NCBI GenBank assembly: GCA_037447655.1 | Contig: JBBHKE010001333.1 | Coordinates: 1 to 47,845, forward strand | Source of the DNA: Zygnema cylindricum | Lineage: Eukaryota > Streptophyta > Zygnematophyceae > Zygnematales > Zygnemataceae | Length of the DNA: 47,845 nt | Direction: 5' to 3' | In this document: piece after piece, positions 22,301 to 33,100 of the stretch | Numbering within the stretch: position 1 is the stretch's first letter | Layout: every line of letters starts with the position of its first letter | Made by a program: the position numbers and the translations under genes | Notes under the pieces: model-generated | The model's database searches: none | The model's input: the letters and a program-made list of their open reading frames with translations, nothing else | Told to the model about the DNA's origin: nothing

Positions 22301-24566
22301 ACTGATTAGGGATACCCCTCACTTATGCACGTCTACAAGGCTTCCAAGTCTTTCTTACACAACCCCCCCCCCACACGACTCTCTCACTCCCTCCCTCCCT
22401 CTTATTGAACGATATTGGAAAAGTATGAAAGACAAGTAGATGAGAGAAAAGGGCATAGGAACTGTTGTTTGCAGTTTGATCAGTTATTTTCCGTAAAGTA
22501 CAAACAAGCTTGAGTACTCAAAGGGGAATTTCCCTAGGCTGACCTCTCGAGAATCAAAGAGCTTTAGGGACCCCGAAGGATCATTTGGCTATTCAATTGA
22601 CAAGGTAAGGTCAGGATATTTGCCATAGTGAAGCATATAGAATCAAGTCGCTTACTCTAGATACTGGATCCACTAAGACAGAAAATATGTAAGCATCTAG
22701 ATAACAAAATGCTAGATGATGATAGCTTTCTACAGAGAGAAAATTTTTAGACTGCGGCAGAAAAATAAATTGCTGGATTCTACATAAACCAGAATCGTAG
22801 ATTCTCTCATTGAGTATCAAACAAGAGATAATTTCAACATATATCTCTCTCTGTACCTTTCTATTTCTCCCTCGCTCTAACCCTCTCTTAACTCACCGCA
22901 CAACTGCTGGTCCTTGACCGGTGCCACTGCCCTTCGTTTGCGCCAGTTCCAGCTGGTGGCCACCTGCCAGGATGGGCGGTTGTCGTCGTCTGGAATCAGA
23001 TATCCCAAACTCGCATATCGGAAGTACCGGTTCATCTTCTTGGGCTTCACTTGTTCCGAGCTTGAAAGCCCGCGGCCACGCCCATCTGCACAACTTTGAA
23101 GAACTTTAAGGGCTTCTTGCCATATCGTCTTTCCTTGGTGAACCGGTTATATTACACATATTACGATAATCCAGGCTGTTAAATGTGAGCTAAAATTGTC
23201 AACACTTGCAGAAGAACAAAGGCAAAATTTTAGCGCTGAAAAGGCAATTTAGACTATTCAGAGGCTATTGTTTTGACACGACTTACCAAATGTACAGGTG
23301 GAGTCGTTTGTAAGTAGTGTGGAATACCCCTCATCACAAGTACATGGTACGTCCAAATCCGTACAATAGCCATGTCCTCCACATATAATGGGTTGTGTAG
23401 CATCACAAAATCTCCCACAATCTGTCAAATTTCTAGGGTTGAACATTTGGCTAGTCAAACATGTAGTTGCCAACGCTGTGTTGAAACAATTTCCCATGGC
23501 ATTTACACAAGTTTGGTTACCATTCCCCGAAACATTTGCGCCCGACAGATAGTTATTACTGATGTCCACCTTTAGGTCCCAAATTGTTTGAAAATAAAGG
23601 TTGACCTGGCTTGTAAGAAGGTTGGTTTGTAAATCCCTGCACGAGGTTGAAGCTCTTATTCAAATTTTAATTTCCGATATGAACATCCATACAAACGTAT
23701 GTGAAATAAAATGATGTGAAGAAATTATTACGACATTTGCTTCACATGTTCATTAGATGGAGTGAAATGTCGTCAAAGCGAGGCTTTTGTGGAGTCTAAG
23801 CGAGATTGTCAACTGCTAGATGCCAATCTTTTCCACATGCATCTTTTTCAAATGTTTGACGCATCAACCGGTTGCCATCAACAATCATTTATATGGGGAA
23901 CAAAAGCGATCGCACAGCATTTTCGGTTGAAAATCATTGTTTGTTCCTTGTGGGAAGGTAGTATTGGAAATCGGCGATATTCAACTTATCGCAAGGGCGC
24001 CAAAGTGTTAACTTTGGAAAATGGCCAAGCCGGGGATCGAACCCGGGACCTGTGTGAACCGTACACTAGCTCTACCAACTGAGCTACCCGGCCGATGTGC
24101 ACGCAAGCGCCTATACCGAATTTATACGGCGATGAGCGGCGCACTGGCGAACCAGCTTACAGCGCGATACACACGTGTGGAGTCCAGAGTGGACAATTCT
24201 CCAACACGCCCCCTCAATATGTACTCCATCTCGTGTGGCTTGCCATCGCCCCCTGGCTCCGATACCATATTGGAAATCGGCGATATTCAACTTATCGCAA
24301 GGGCGCCAAAGTGTTAACTTTGGAAAATGGCCAAGCCGGGGATCGAGCCCGGGACCTGTGTGAACCGTTCACTAGCTCTACCAACTGAGCTACCCGGCCG
24401 ATGTGCACGCAAGCGCCTATACCGAATTTATACGGCGATGAGCGGCGCACTGGCGAACCAGCTTACAGCGCAATACACACGTGTGGAGTCCAGAGTGGAC
24501 AATTCTCCAACAGGTAGAAGGTTCTTGTAATACTACATCAGGTTCAGAAAGACCAGATGCGGCAAG

Positions 24567-24601
<35 letters not shown>

Positions 24602-27600
24602 GCAACAAAAGCAAGCTCAAAGAGTACGAATGAATGTCCCAGAAAGGTCTACTATCACTTTGCAGGCAATTGATTTTTGTAAGTAAAAGCAATAGTTGTT
24701 CCCCTGGAGTGACCAATAGGCAAGAAATATAGAAAAGCAGGTGGCTCACAGGTATTGGAGCTTCTGAAGATTTACAATACTTCCCGGAATATTGCCCATC
24801 AACTTGTTGTTCCCCATATTTCTGCGCGTACAACAGTGTATTGGATACATTGAATGTTACGCACTGAGACCATGGCAAAAGCTAACAATGACGCTTTGGG
24901 TTAAAAATGGAAAATAGCAAGGAAAGAAGTGTCACTCAATGATTTTTACCTTTGCTAGAGATGGAGGACGGACTTACATGATCCGCAAACTGCTGAGGAT
25001 GCCGACGTTTGCTGGTATGCTCTGATTGAAGGCATTGCTGTTCAAGTGCCTGCAAGTTTTTGTATAAGCCATTCCAAATATTAATGAGCTGGTGATGTTC
25101 AATATTCACTGCGGAGGTTCTAAATTTACATTACAGTTCATTCTGGACATTTCATTCACTTGGAAAAAAGTATCAACCTGATTTGCAACTTCATATCAAT
25201 TTCAAAAAACCAGCAATTCCAGTTTCTTGTCAGCATGGTTCAAGTCATGAAGGTCATTAAACGCTGTCTGCACCACCAATAAATTAGGCAGGTGTACAAG
25301 GACAAAAGGGAAGAGACATGTGTTTACGCGACATAATATCTTTAGCTTTTGGGCTTATACATAAGCTGTTCAAATTGTATGCTTAAATTCCAAACTACTT
25401 ATCACATTTTCAATATATATATATATATATATAAATATATACATATATATTCATGTAATTGCAAAAAATGTCATGTGTACCATTCAACTTCAGCCAAAGA
25501 CTTGTTACTTTGTTCTTTGAGCCTCAAACTTAACAAATTGATGTTAGTACTCCCCATTATACAAGCCTGTCTAAGATTCCATTTTTTTCTAAAAGCTGTT
25601 TGAATTGTATGTTTAAATTCCTAAGTAGTTATATATCTGTCATGCAATTGCAAAGCATGTCATGTGTACCATTCAACTTCAGCCAGAAACTGTTGTTTGT
25701 TCTGTTATTTGAACCGCAAACAAGTTGATGTTTAGTACTCCCTTTTATACAAGACTGCCTAAGATTCCAATATTTCCCCATGGAAATATAGTATCTAAAA
25801 GTATGCAGAAAAGAAAAATGCTTACAACTCCTGGAGAAAAAGTAGATTCCCAATCCATGATCCAATCTCTCCTACGAGCTTGTTGTTTGATAGACGCCTG
25901 AGGAAAAACAGCGGCATTGATTAAATCAATAGCGAGTTAATATAAACTGTTCATTCTGTTCCGAGATACTTCTTCCGGAATACGAAACTGTATGGAAAGC
26001 AAAGGACTTACAACACTTCAAGACTCGCCAACATTCCGAAAGATGCCGGGATGCCACTTGTCAATCGGTTACTGGACAAATCTCTGCAACATGCAAAAAC
26101 TTATTTCAATTTAGTTCTTAAGTAAGAGTCAAACTCGAATAGACAAGCGTGGTACTTTCACGAAATTATGCGTGATAGAAATTGTGGATGTTTAACTAGA
26201 TGGTCGATTTTTACAGTGTGGTGAACACACTAGGTCGACCCATCAAAAAAAAAAAAAAAACCTTTTTCCCTTTTTTTTTTTTTTTTTTTTTTTTGAGAGA
26301 TGATACCTTTGACTTAAAACATGGTTGTAGCAGACAGTTTGGAAAAATATCATGAGTCAAGACATTTCTGATATTAAGGGTAACATGGAGTTTTTTCTTA
26401 CAAAATTCTGAGGTTTTTCAGATTTCCAAGAGACTCGGGAATGAGTCCACTCAGGCCATTGTTGGACAAGTCGCTGCAGAAAAAAAAAACACACAATAAA
26501 TAGCTAGAAATTTACGGAAGAAAACTAATGCCGCCATTTGCCTTTGAATATCTCCTTAAATTTCTTTAACGTAAAAATATGATGGCTATAATTGTAGCAC
26601 GTTTTTTCTTAGCTTTTGGAAACTACTTCTATAAAAAACACAAGCTATTTTTTCACTTACAGTTCTCGAAGAGTTGTCAGTCCTCCTAATGTTGCCGATA
26701 TTTGACCCTGAATGGCAATGCCACGAAAAGCCCTGTGTTTTACAGAACAAGAAAAAACACATCACTAATATGATTCAGAAGTATGAAGTCCACTAAAGAG
26801 TAAGGAAATTAAAAAGAAAATCAACCAACGATGTGTATTTTATCTGACGGTTTTTGTATTAACTCCTATCTTAACAATAGAAAATTTTGCTAGAATAAAA
26901 TTTCTGTCAAATTTTTGTGACAGAAAACAAAAACTAAAAGAAAAAAAAAAAAAAAGCATGACAAAAAACTACCAAACATGCTTCAGTAAAATGTTTTGAA
27001 CAACTGAAAAAAATGTAGAGGAGGAAAAAGAAAAAAAAGGTTTTTCTTTGCTTTTCGAGGATATTAACACCCCAATAACTAGTTCTATTACTCAGGCCTG
27101 TTTGGACAAAACCGAACCGAATCAAACGAAACCTGTTTTTCTGGGCAATTCGGTTCGTGAAATTATAACCCGGCTTAGAACCGTTTGGTTCAGTTTGAGA
27201 ATTTTTAAAAGCAGTTCGGTTTGGCTCGGGCAAGAGGTGGAGGCACACAACAGGGCGGGGGGGAGAGGACAGGGCGGGGGGGAGAAGATGGCGAAGTTTA
27301 GACATTGTTACAGATATTGTGTTATTAACGGTTTTGCGGTGTAGCAATCCGGTTCGCTGAATCCAATGGTTTAGTTTAGTTTGGTATATCCAAATCTGGC
27401 TACAAACCATGTGGTTTGGTTCGGCCAAAAATGAAAGTGAACCAAACTGAACCCAACCTGGCTAAGTGCTAATTGCCACATACAGAAATCACACTGATAA
27501 ACCACTTTCCTTTAAAATTTGACGCTTAACATGGGAAAAGGAGAGAGAAAGTGAAAGGGAAGAGGAAAGGAGAGGGTCAGGAAAAAAGATAATTCCTTTC

Positions 27601-29500
27601 CAAACCTTCCCTCCCCCTCCTCCCCCCTACATTCCCTCCTTCCCTCTAGCCCTCCTCTATTCCTCCTCTAGGTAACCCATTTCTCACTCGTTTTCTTCTC
27701 TCCCTCTCCCCTCTGAAACAACTGTTTTTCTGAGGAACATCCCTCTTCCCTTCAACGTTTCTTATCCAGCATTTTTATCTTTTTCCCGCTACACCTTTTC
27801 TTGCCACGCTCTCCCCATCTGTCCTCGCACCCTCTCCCTTACTCTCCTCTCACCCATTTTCCTCGTCCAAAAAGAGCCCTTTAACACCTCTTCCTCTCTC
27901 CCGCTGGACCCTCTACTCCTTTCTCCTGAGCTCCTCTAGCTTGCTAGCCTCCTCTCCATTATTCTCCCCCCTCCTCTCCTCTCCTGTTCTCAACTTCTCC
28001 CTTCCCCATCCCGTCCTTCCTTCCCTTTTTCCTCTCTCCCTCTCCCCCAGGGCCGCTTTTCTCTCTCTGACTGGCGATTTCCCCGATAGGGAGGGAGGGA
28101 AAAGGGGAGGACGGAGGAAAAGAAAGGGGAACGAAGAGGAGGAAAAGAAAGGCGCGAGGGAGGACGGTGGGAGGCAAGGAGGGACTGGAAGAGTGGGGAT
28201 ATATTTCCTGTGAATAAAAAGATGGAGATGTGGTTCATTTATGTGAATAAAGAGATTTCACAACAACAAGGATTCCATTTCCTGAAAAGAAATTGTGTCT
28301 GCTAGTTTTTTACCCGACAATTCACCCTTTTTTGTGTTTACTCTGTTGGAAAACTCTCAAACAGATGCAACGCCATGAAATGAAATTCAAGATGCATTTC
28401 ATTCACTTTTAAAAGGCCAACGCATGGGTAAACAAACCATCTTACTGAGGTTTCGTTTTGTGCCCCCATATTATACACATAAAAGGAGTTAAATAGGTAT
28501 AGTGTAAAACCGTATAACGACAAATGCCCATGGATCTAGAACTAACTTCATAAAACTGGTCCATACACGGGTGTACGATTGGCATTTCGTTGCCACAGCT
28601 CACAGGTGCCTAAATTAGCAAAGTCGGATTCTCAAACTTGGGAAGAAAAGTGAAAAACTAGGACATTTCACTGGGCAAATTATACATGCCTGTGAATGCT
28701 TTTAGTTTCACGCACGTTATTTCAAAAGCTTGTTGGTGAAATGTGCCTCCCTAGCAGCATTTCCACACTACCGATCCTCTAAAAGGTGATAATCAACTAC
28801 CAGAAACATACATGAAAAGACATGTTCCCATTATCGTGACATCAAATTCTTCATCAGAATTCGTAAAGAAGACGTCGATTTAAGTGTCATGTCGCGTCAT
28901 GATTAAAAATAAAAGAGTCGTCGGCCAGTTTCCCCAGAAAAAAATTACACCTTTCTTTTGTTTACAATGGCTTTGACTTTTTTTGGCCGCCAAGCAATGT
29001 ACTACAATGTACAATCTTTCTACGGACGTGTGGAGAGCTTCATGCACAATACACGACGTCATCTACCCCAAAATTTTGCCGCTCCCTCAATATTCGGAAA
29101 AAAGGTCTAGTAATGGATGTAGCAACAGGCTCGGAAATAATTCTCTTTATAGACTTTCTGAGATCAACAGGTCATTTTCACTTCTAGTATTTGAAGCAGA
29201 AATAGCCAAACATAAAAGTAGCAATCATAGGGTTTATCCAAAGTTGTAGTGAACATACAATGAAACAACTTCCTGATTTTGGTTACAGATTACAAGTGCC
29301 CATAAGCACACCGGTAGAGACATATTCCAAGTTGTCAAGTTTCCCGTGATGGTATTTATCCCTCGTCGAAATTCTAACAAAATTGCAGCTGCCAGACATG
29401 AACATTCACCATCCGTGAAAGGGTGATGGTCAGATGTCAGCGTTTCTAACGCATTTGTACTATTTTCTAACAATATTTTCATGCTAGAGAATAAGTACTG
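17357..29500 (-). CDS. gene B: secreted LRR - EGF - papain-type protease - EGF x2 - LysM x3 protein
   Basis: I reconstructed 19 exons: about 29259-29500, 26661-26732, 26402-26473, 26012-26083, 25826-25897, 24978-25049, 24750-24821, 23287-23635, 22897-23133, 21871-22097, 20856-20996, 20402-20621, 19956-20135, 19497-19640, 19190-19305, 18863-18952, 18492-18605, 17935-18150 and 17357-17578 (stop TAA). Every junction has GT-AG borders and phases agree across all of them, apart from one apparent 1-nt frameshift within 23287-23635. Domains: LRR N-terminal cap, LRRs, LRR cap with Cys-rich EGF, C1A cysteine protease, two EGF-like, three LysM. The signal peptide exon was not found. Whether the chain starts here or continues from gene C is open. 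The expected location is extracellular; role unknown, possibly glycan-directed proteolysis (inference). Confidence 0.8.
19497..20135 (-). other. gene B module: two Cys-rich EGF-like domains on phase 1-1 exons
   Basis: Exon 19956-20135 (180 bp) has ten Cys including NPCCNGICTP and LCECLD. Exon 19497-19640 (144 bp) has the six-Cys EGF pattern with CVVGICV, GSYQCVCPMGY and TCLP. Both are symmetric phase 1-1 exons, the classic shuffling-competent form. They link the protease to the LysM region. Confidence 0.8.
20402..23133 (-). other. gene B module: C1A (papain-family) cysteine protease domain
   Basis: Four exons (22897-23133, 21871-22097, 20856-20996, 20402-20621). Oxyanion Gln lies in PVKDQQLC, catalytic Cys in DVCWIFASV, catalytic His in NHAVVVVGYD, Asn in RNSWGPNWGDNGY; ENQFLNC and GICGI are also conserved. 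The usual CGSCW motif reads CDVCW. All catalytic residues are present, so activity is plausible. The segment before the mature-like start (SWNWRKRRAVAPV) is only about 60 residues and has no ERFNIN/I29 propeptide signature, so any latency must work differently. The EGF exon upstream ends in phase 1 and this module begins in phase 1, tying it to the LRR part. Confidence 0.9.
24022..24093 (-). tRNA. tRNA-like sequence in the 3' LTR of the TRIM
   Basis: 72 nt: acceptor GGCCGGG/CTTGGCC pairs fully with two G-U, D stem GCTC/GAGC, anticodon stem 4 of 5, T stem 5 of 5, discriminator A. A box TAGCTCAGTTGG and B box GGTTCGATCCC are perfect. The anticodon position reads GGT, but position 33 is C instead of U, so a working tRNA is doubtful. 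It probably supplies an internal Pol III promoter. Confidence 0.75.
24255..24267 (-). other. primer-binding site of the TRIM
   Basis: TGGTATCGGAGCC in element sense, adjoining the 5' LTR. It matches the 3' end complement of initiator-Met tRNA (TGGTATCAGAGC) with one difference. Confidence 0.8.
24328..24399 (-). tRNA. tRNA-like sequence in the 5' LTR of the TRIM
   Basis: Same unit as 24022-24093 with two changes, one breaking an anticodon-stem pair and one in the T loop. A and B boxes are intact. Confidence 0.75.
24568..24599. repeat. (CT)n microsatellite
   Basis: About 16 CT units in an intron of gene B. Confidence 0.98.
25412..25450. repeat. (AT)n microsatellite
   Basis: TATATA array with small interruptions in an intron of gene B. 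Confidence 0.95.
26247..26294. repeat. A16 run facing a T-rich run
   Basis: An A16 run, then CC, T6, CCC, and a long T run in a gene B intron. It could form a hairpin; no function inferred. Confidence 0.9.
27090..27470. repeat. dispersed repeat rich in CGGTTCGGTTTGG-type words
   Basis: About 380 bp. The left part carries AAACCGAACCGAATC, the middle ATTCGGTTCGTGAAATTATA and the right part GTTTGGTTCGG, with the right end reading CCCAACCTGGCTAAGTG. The words recur in both orientations, giving partial dyad symmetry, as in some plant MITEs. I see no clean terminal repeats or target duplication. Confidence 0.45.
27540..28200. repeat. CT-rich then GA-rich low-complexity tract
   Basis: Plus-strand pyrimidine-rich (27595-28060) followed by purine-rich (28085-28195) sequence in the large first intron seen in gene B. 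No gene. Confidence 0.8.
28200..29258. other. gene B intron sequence, no feature seen
   Basis: Unique-looking AT-rich sequence. No LRR exon was found between the N-terminal cap exon and 26732, and their phases join directly. Confidence 0.5.
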
Positions 29501-29989
29501 TTGCAATTATTGGAGAATTCATTGTGAAACAGCCTAGGACCACCCTGGGCTATAGCATAGCAGCAGAAAAATTTCCTACAATGAACTAGATTTTTTATGA
29601 AACGCAAGGGAATTCCATAGTGCACACGAGATTTGGTTCACATTATTGGTCCTAGGAAAAAAATTACAAAGTGAGTCTGAAATTAGGCACGAGACAATTG
29701 GATATTTTATGTTTCAATGCGCAATGGACTTCATATTTGACACTTGACATTGGAAAATAGCAGTGAGAGTTAACGTTAGCAATAAGATACTGGACAATGT
29801 TTATGGGACATTATACTCTAAAGAATTAACTGTAGGCTTTGACCATTTCGACATTTGACATTTGCCATTAGAAAAAGATACTAGAATTTCAATAATTCGT
29901 TCTGCTGACATTTAGGTTTTAACAGGTCCGAACACCTATGCATACAAACTGAAAGCAGAAAAGGCTAGAGGGAGAATGGAGTGACTGAC

Positions 29990-30145
29990 CCGGAGACAGT
30001 GGGGGAAGAAGTGGTGCAGAAAAGGGAGGAAAAGGCGGAGGTAGAGGAAAAGGAGGACGAGGTGGCGGTCGAAGAGGAGGAGACGGGGGTAGCCTTGAAG
30101 GCGGCGGTTGAGGAGGAAGAGGTAAAGGAGGGGTAGGAGGTAAAC
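29990..30145 (-). other. gene C: Pro-rich phase 1-1 exon 3
   Basis: 156 bp, starting LPPTPPLPLPPQPPP and ending LLPPLSPG, more than half proline. The acceptor in phase 1 matches the lectin donor at 30616. Its donor GGGTCAGTC leaves phase 1; without splicing the frame stops about 24 residues later. No phase-1 partner exon was found before the gene B cap exon. Confidence 0.6.
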
Positions 30146-33100
30146 CTGATAAAATTCAGTCCTTGGACGAGTTAAATATGAACTCGAGAAGTAAGATTCG
30201 TACACATTTACAATGTAGACCTTTATTTTTTCCGCATGGAACTGCTATTGTTTTCTGTGCATGGTCTTCCAAGTTCGCTTATGTTTAAAAAATTAATAGT
30301 CTCATGCTGATAAGCATAAAGGATGTACATAGATGGTGGAAATCCGTGGACGCTTACTCACAGAAAAACAAGTCATAGCAAAAGATTAAGTTTAGAAGGC
30401 AACATGGATTAAAAAAAAAATAGTAAGAGCGACACCCAATCTGAACTGACATGCTCATAAGCATCCGAGCTGGGCATTAGAAAGCCTTTCGTAGCATTGA
30501 CATCTTTAAAAAATACACTTTTTCAATCGATACCGTTTCTATACTTTTTTGCCAATAAGACATGAAATCCACAAAACAAAAAAACAAATAAATAAAAGGC
30601 ACCATGTTACTGTACTTTGTAGGCTATTTTGGAAGTTCCACGTGTATATTTCATGGGTGTCTGCACAATTTCCACTTCCTGCCGAAAGTCCGACGTAAGC
30701 CGTTCTAACGGAATTACATGTGACACAACCTGCCGGCCGTAATATACTGCAAAGTTGTTTGTTGTAAGTAAGTAAAGGTTGTGCAGGTTTGATAGGTCCT
30801 TGACTGAGGTACACTGACAACATATCAATCGTACCGTTGTAATCGATCCATGCATACTTCCTTTTGGAGCCGAAATCGTCGAGAATAGTTGTTCTGACCG
30901 ATATCACCGGTCTACGAGTAAAGTTCTCACGTATTCCCACAAACCGTCTAAATGGATCACTTGGGTTTTTGAATGTGTCAAAGACAACGGAAACACTCCC
31001 GACAATAGGTTGCCCAGAATAGTCGAAGGCAAATGAATCACTGATCCCCCCCAATTTGTTCAATTGTGCATTGGACGCAAGAAGAGAGAAGGCCAAACCA
31101 TCTCCATGACAAGCATTATCATCATTATTGTAGTTGTTAAAGGAAAAAAAGGTTGTAAAAGACGATGCTTGACATCGATTGCCAGAAAAGTCTTGCAACA
31201 GTTGGATAGGTTGTTGGTACAACACTCCTCCGCCCTGAAATAGGTCCGATGTGAGCTGCAACTTGGGGGATGAAAGGGAGACATTTCCTCGGTAAACGAG
31301 TGGTGATAATGTCCCAAAGTTTGGGTACGAGAACGCTGTAAAACCTGGAAACATTTGTGGAACGTTTTGAAAACTTAAGTTATTTTTCCAAAGAGTTTAT
31401 TTCATCTATGTTCATTGGATGTTTTCACCATTTCGATTTACCTTAAAGTAAGTTATATAAAACAGTATTTTTTCCTTTTTTTCACGTGGTTCTTTCTTCA
31501 TCCTCCATGTGTGTTTGACATGAACACATTTTCTTTTCATGAGTACATTTTTTATTGACTCATGCATTATACATCCCATGTTTTCTAAGTGTTTATTGCT
31601 GAAAATTTTGTGTCCAACTCAAATAGTAGCCGGACTTTGCACACGTTGTACTAACATCAATTGCAATACTCCGTTGACTATAGAAGCATGTTATCATTAT
31701 ACGTTTTGCACTGCCTTCCTTTACTTCCATGCAATGATTATGCGCTACACCGTGTATCGCTATTACTGTTAATATTTTTTTATCCGCTTAAAATATTTTT
31801 TCTCCACCCACACATGTCCGATTTTCGGTGGGGGATCGCCAATCCGAAGGTGAGAATCTTACCTTTCAATCGCAACCGTCGGACTAAAAATCTGACTACT
31901 GTGCAAGGAGAAAAGATGTTTTAAGTTGGAAAAAAAAAATTAACATTAATAGCGATACATGTACTGTAGAAAATTCCTTGTAGAAACAGCCAGGCTCTAA
32001 TACATAGTTGAGAAAGGTCTTGAATTATCGTATTGTTCTTATAAGATTGTCTGATAAAAGGTATACACGTTTTAAGCAAAACATTATTTGTTAATGATCT
32101 ATAACATTTGAAAGTCCAGAATTACCTTTAATATTGTCGACATCTATCCTGAAAGAAAAACGTCCTTTAGCGATTTCACTGAATCCATCCACAATCTAAC
32201 ACATGCCAACGTCTTGCGCGCATGTTAAATTACAAAAAAATGGCCCATAAAATTCGTTATTGCATAACAAGGAGGGATAGAAACAAACAGAATGACACCT
32301 TTCATCGCCATTGGAGTTATTGAACTACTAGAGTTCCCGTTATTTCTCTTGATTCGAGCTTTGGTAATACTTAAATCCGATATTCCACTTAAGGTTAACA
32401 ACGCATCCAAGTGTCATACATGTGATTCTTATCCAAACAGTTTTGCAATGAACGAGGAAATCGTCACTCACAAATACGTAGACATTGTTACGAATAAGCC
32501 GGACTCCACCCAAAAACGATTGTTGTAGGTTACATCCATCATCATCAAATAGCTCCTCTGTCAACTTTATCCCATTTTTTTTGTATGCGTAGAGGACAGT
32601 GTCAACGCCACTCACATTACAGGTGGATATGGTGACCGTCTGAAACAATCCATACCCGTTCAGCAAATGAAAAGTCTTTTAAATGGAGGTAAATGAAGAA
32701 CTTATGCCCTGTAACGATCTCGCAAGGAAAGAAATGTATGCCCCAATGGTTTATGTTGCATTCTTCAAAAAGCATTCTGGTATGGCCCACACATAGAATG
32801 GAGGCTACTATTCCTACATTTGTAAAAAAACATTCGTAAGAAAGTACGAGAAAAACAGGTAGCATCATTTTACCCTTTCTGAATCAATACATTACAAAAT
32901 GAAATATTCAAAACCATAATAGTGACCTGAATATGGTGATCTCATGGCGTAGGCAATGAACATAGTTGTTAATCTCCATCCATGTACACACTTCATGCAA
33001 TACATATCTCTTATCTTCATTCAAATTTGTTTCTTTTCTGTACTTAGATTATCATGGCCGATATTACTGAACTAAGAGAAATTGAATCCAAAAACTGGTC

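Larger units (their letters stand above)
23962..24512 (-). mobile_element. complete TRIM retrotransposon with tRNA-like sequence in each LTR
   Basis: Two 245-bp LTRs, 24268-24512 (5' LTR in minus sense) and 23962-24206, differ at three positions. A perfect 5-bp target duplication GGTAG flanks the element (23957-23961 and 24513-24517). LTRs start TGTTGG and end CCAATA. The internal region is only 61 bp (24207-24267): primer-binding site TGGTATCGGAGCC directly after the 5' LTR, and a polypurine GAGGGGGCG before the 3' LTR. No ORF. Each LTR carries a cloverleaf-forming tRNA-like unit. It sits in an intron of gene B. Few LTR differences imply a recent insertion. Confidence 0.92.
23287..29500 (-). 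other. gene B module: LRR N-terminal cap, LRR array, cap and EGF
   Basis: The N-terminal cap exon (about 29259-29500) has LLEFRRGI, then LTTWNMSLPVC.WALVICN and VVSL. Six 72-nt exons follow, each one 24-residue LRR with phase-2 introns splitting the Leu codon, for example LSNNGLSGLIPESLGNLKNL. Exon 23287-23635 holds the last repeats (NNYLSG) and a Cys-rich EGF (CGRFCDATQ, CGGHGYC, CTCDEGY). In that exon the frame shifts by one base near 23570-23590, between FQTIGT and KVDISNNYLSG. A single missing base restores a normal repeat, so this is either an assembly indel, a real mutation or a very short 44-nt intron. The exact start of the cap exon is uncertain (acceptor at CAACAG or CTCTAG). Confidence 0.8.

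Noticed and set aside
23962-24512. Tandem tRNA-derived SINE dimer or a tRNA gene pair
   Set aside because: The outer GGTAG duplication, primer-binding site, polypurine tract and equal 245-bp repeats show an LTR element; C33 and stem mismatches argue against working tRNAs.
27048-27428. Protein-coding ORFs on both strands
   Set aside because: The region is a dispersed repeat with CGGTTCGG-type words; no splice context or family motif.
29480-29530. Signal peptide start MNSPIIATVLIL for gene B
   Set aside because: That frame stops after twelve codons and is out of frame with the LRR cap.
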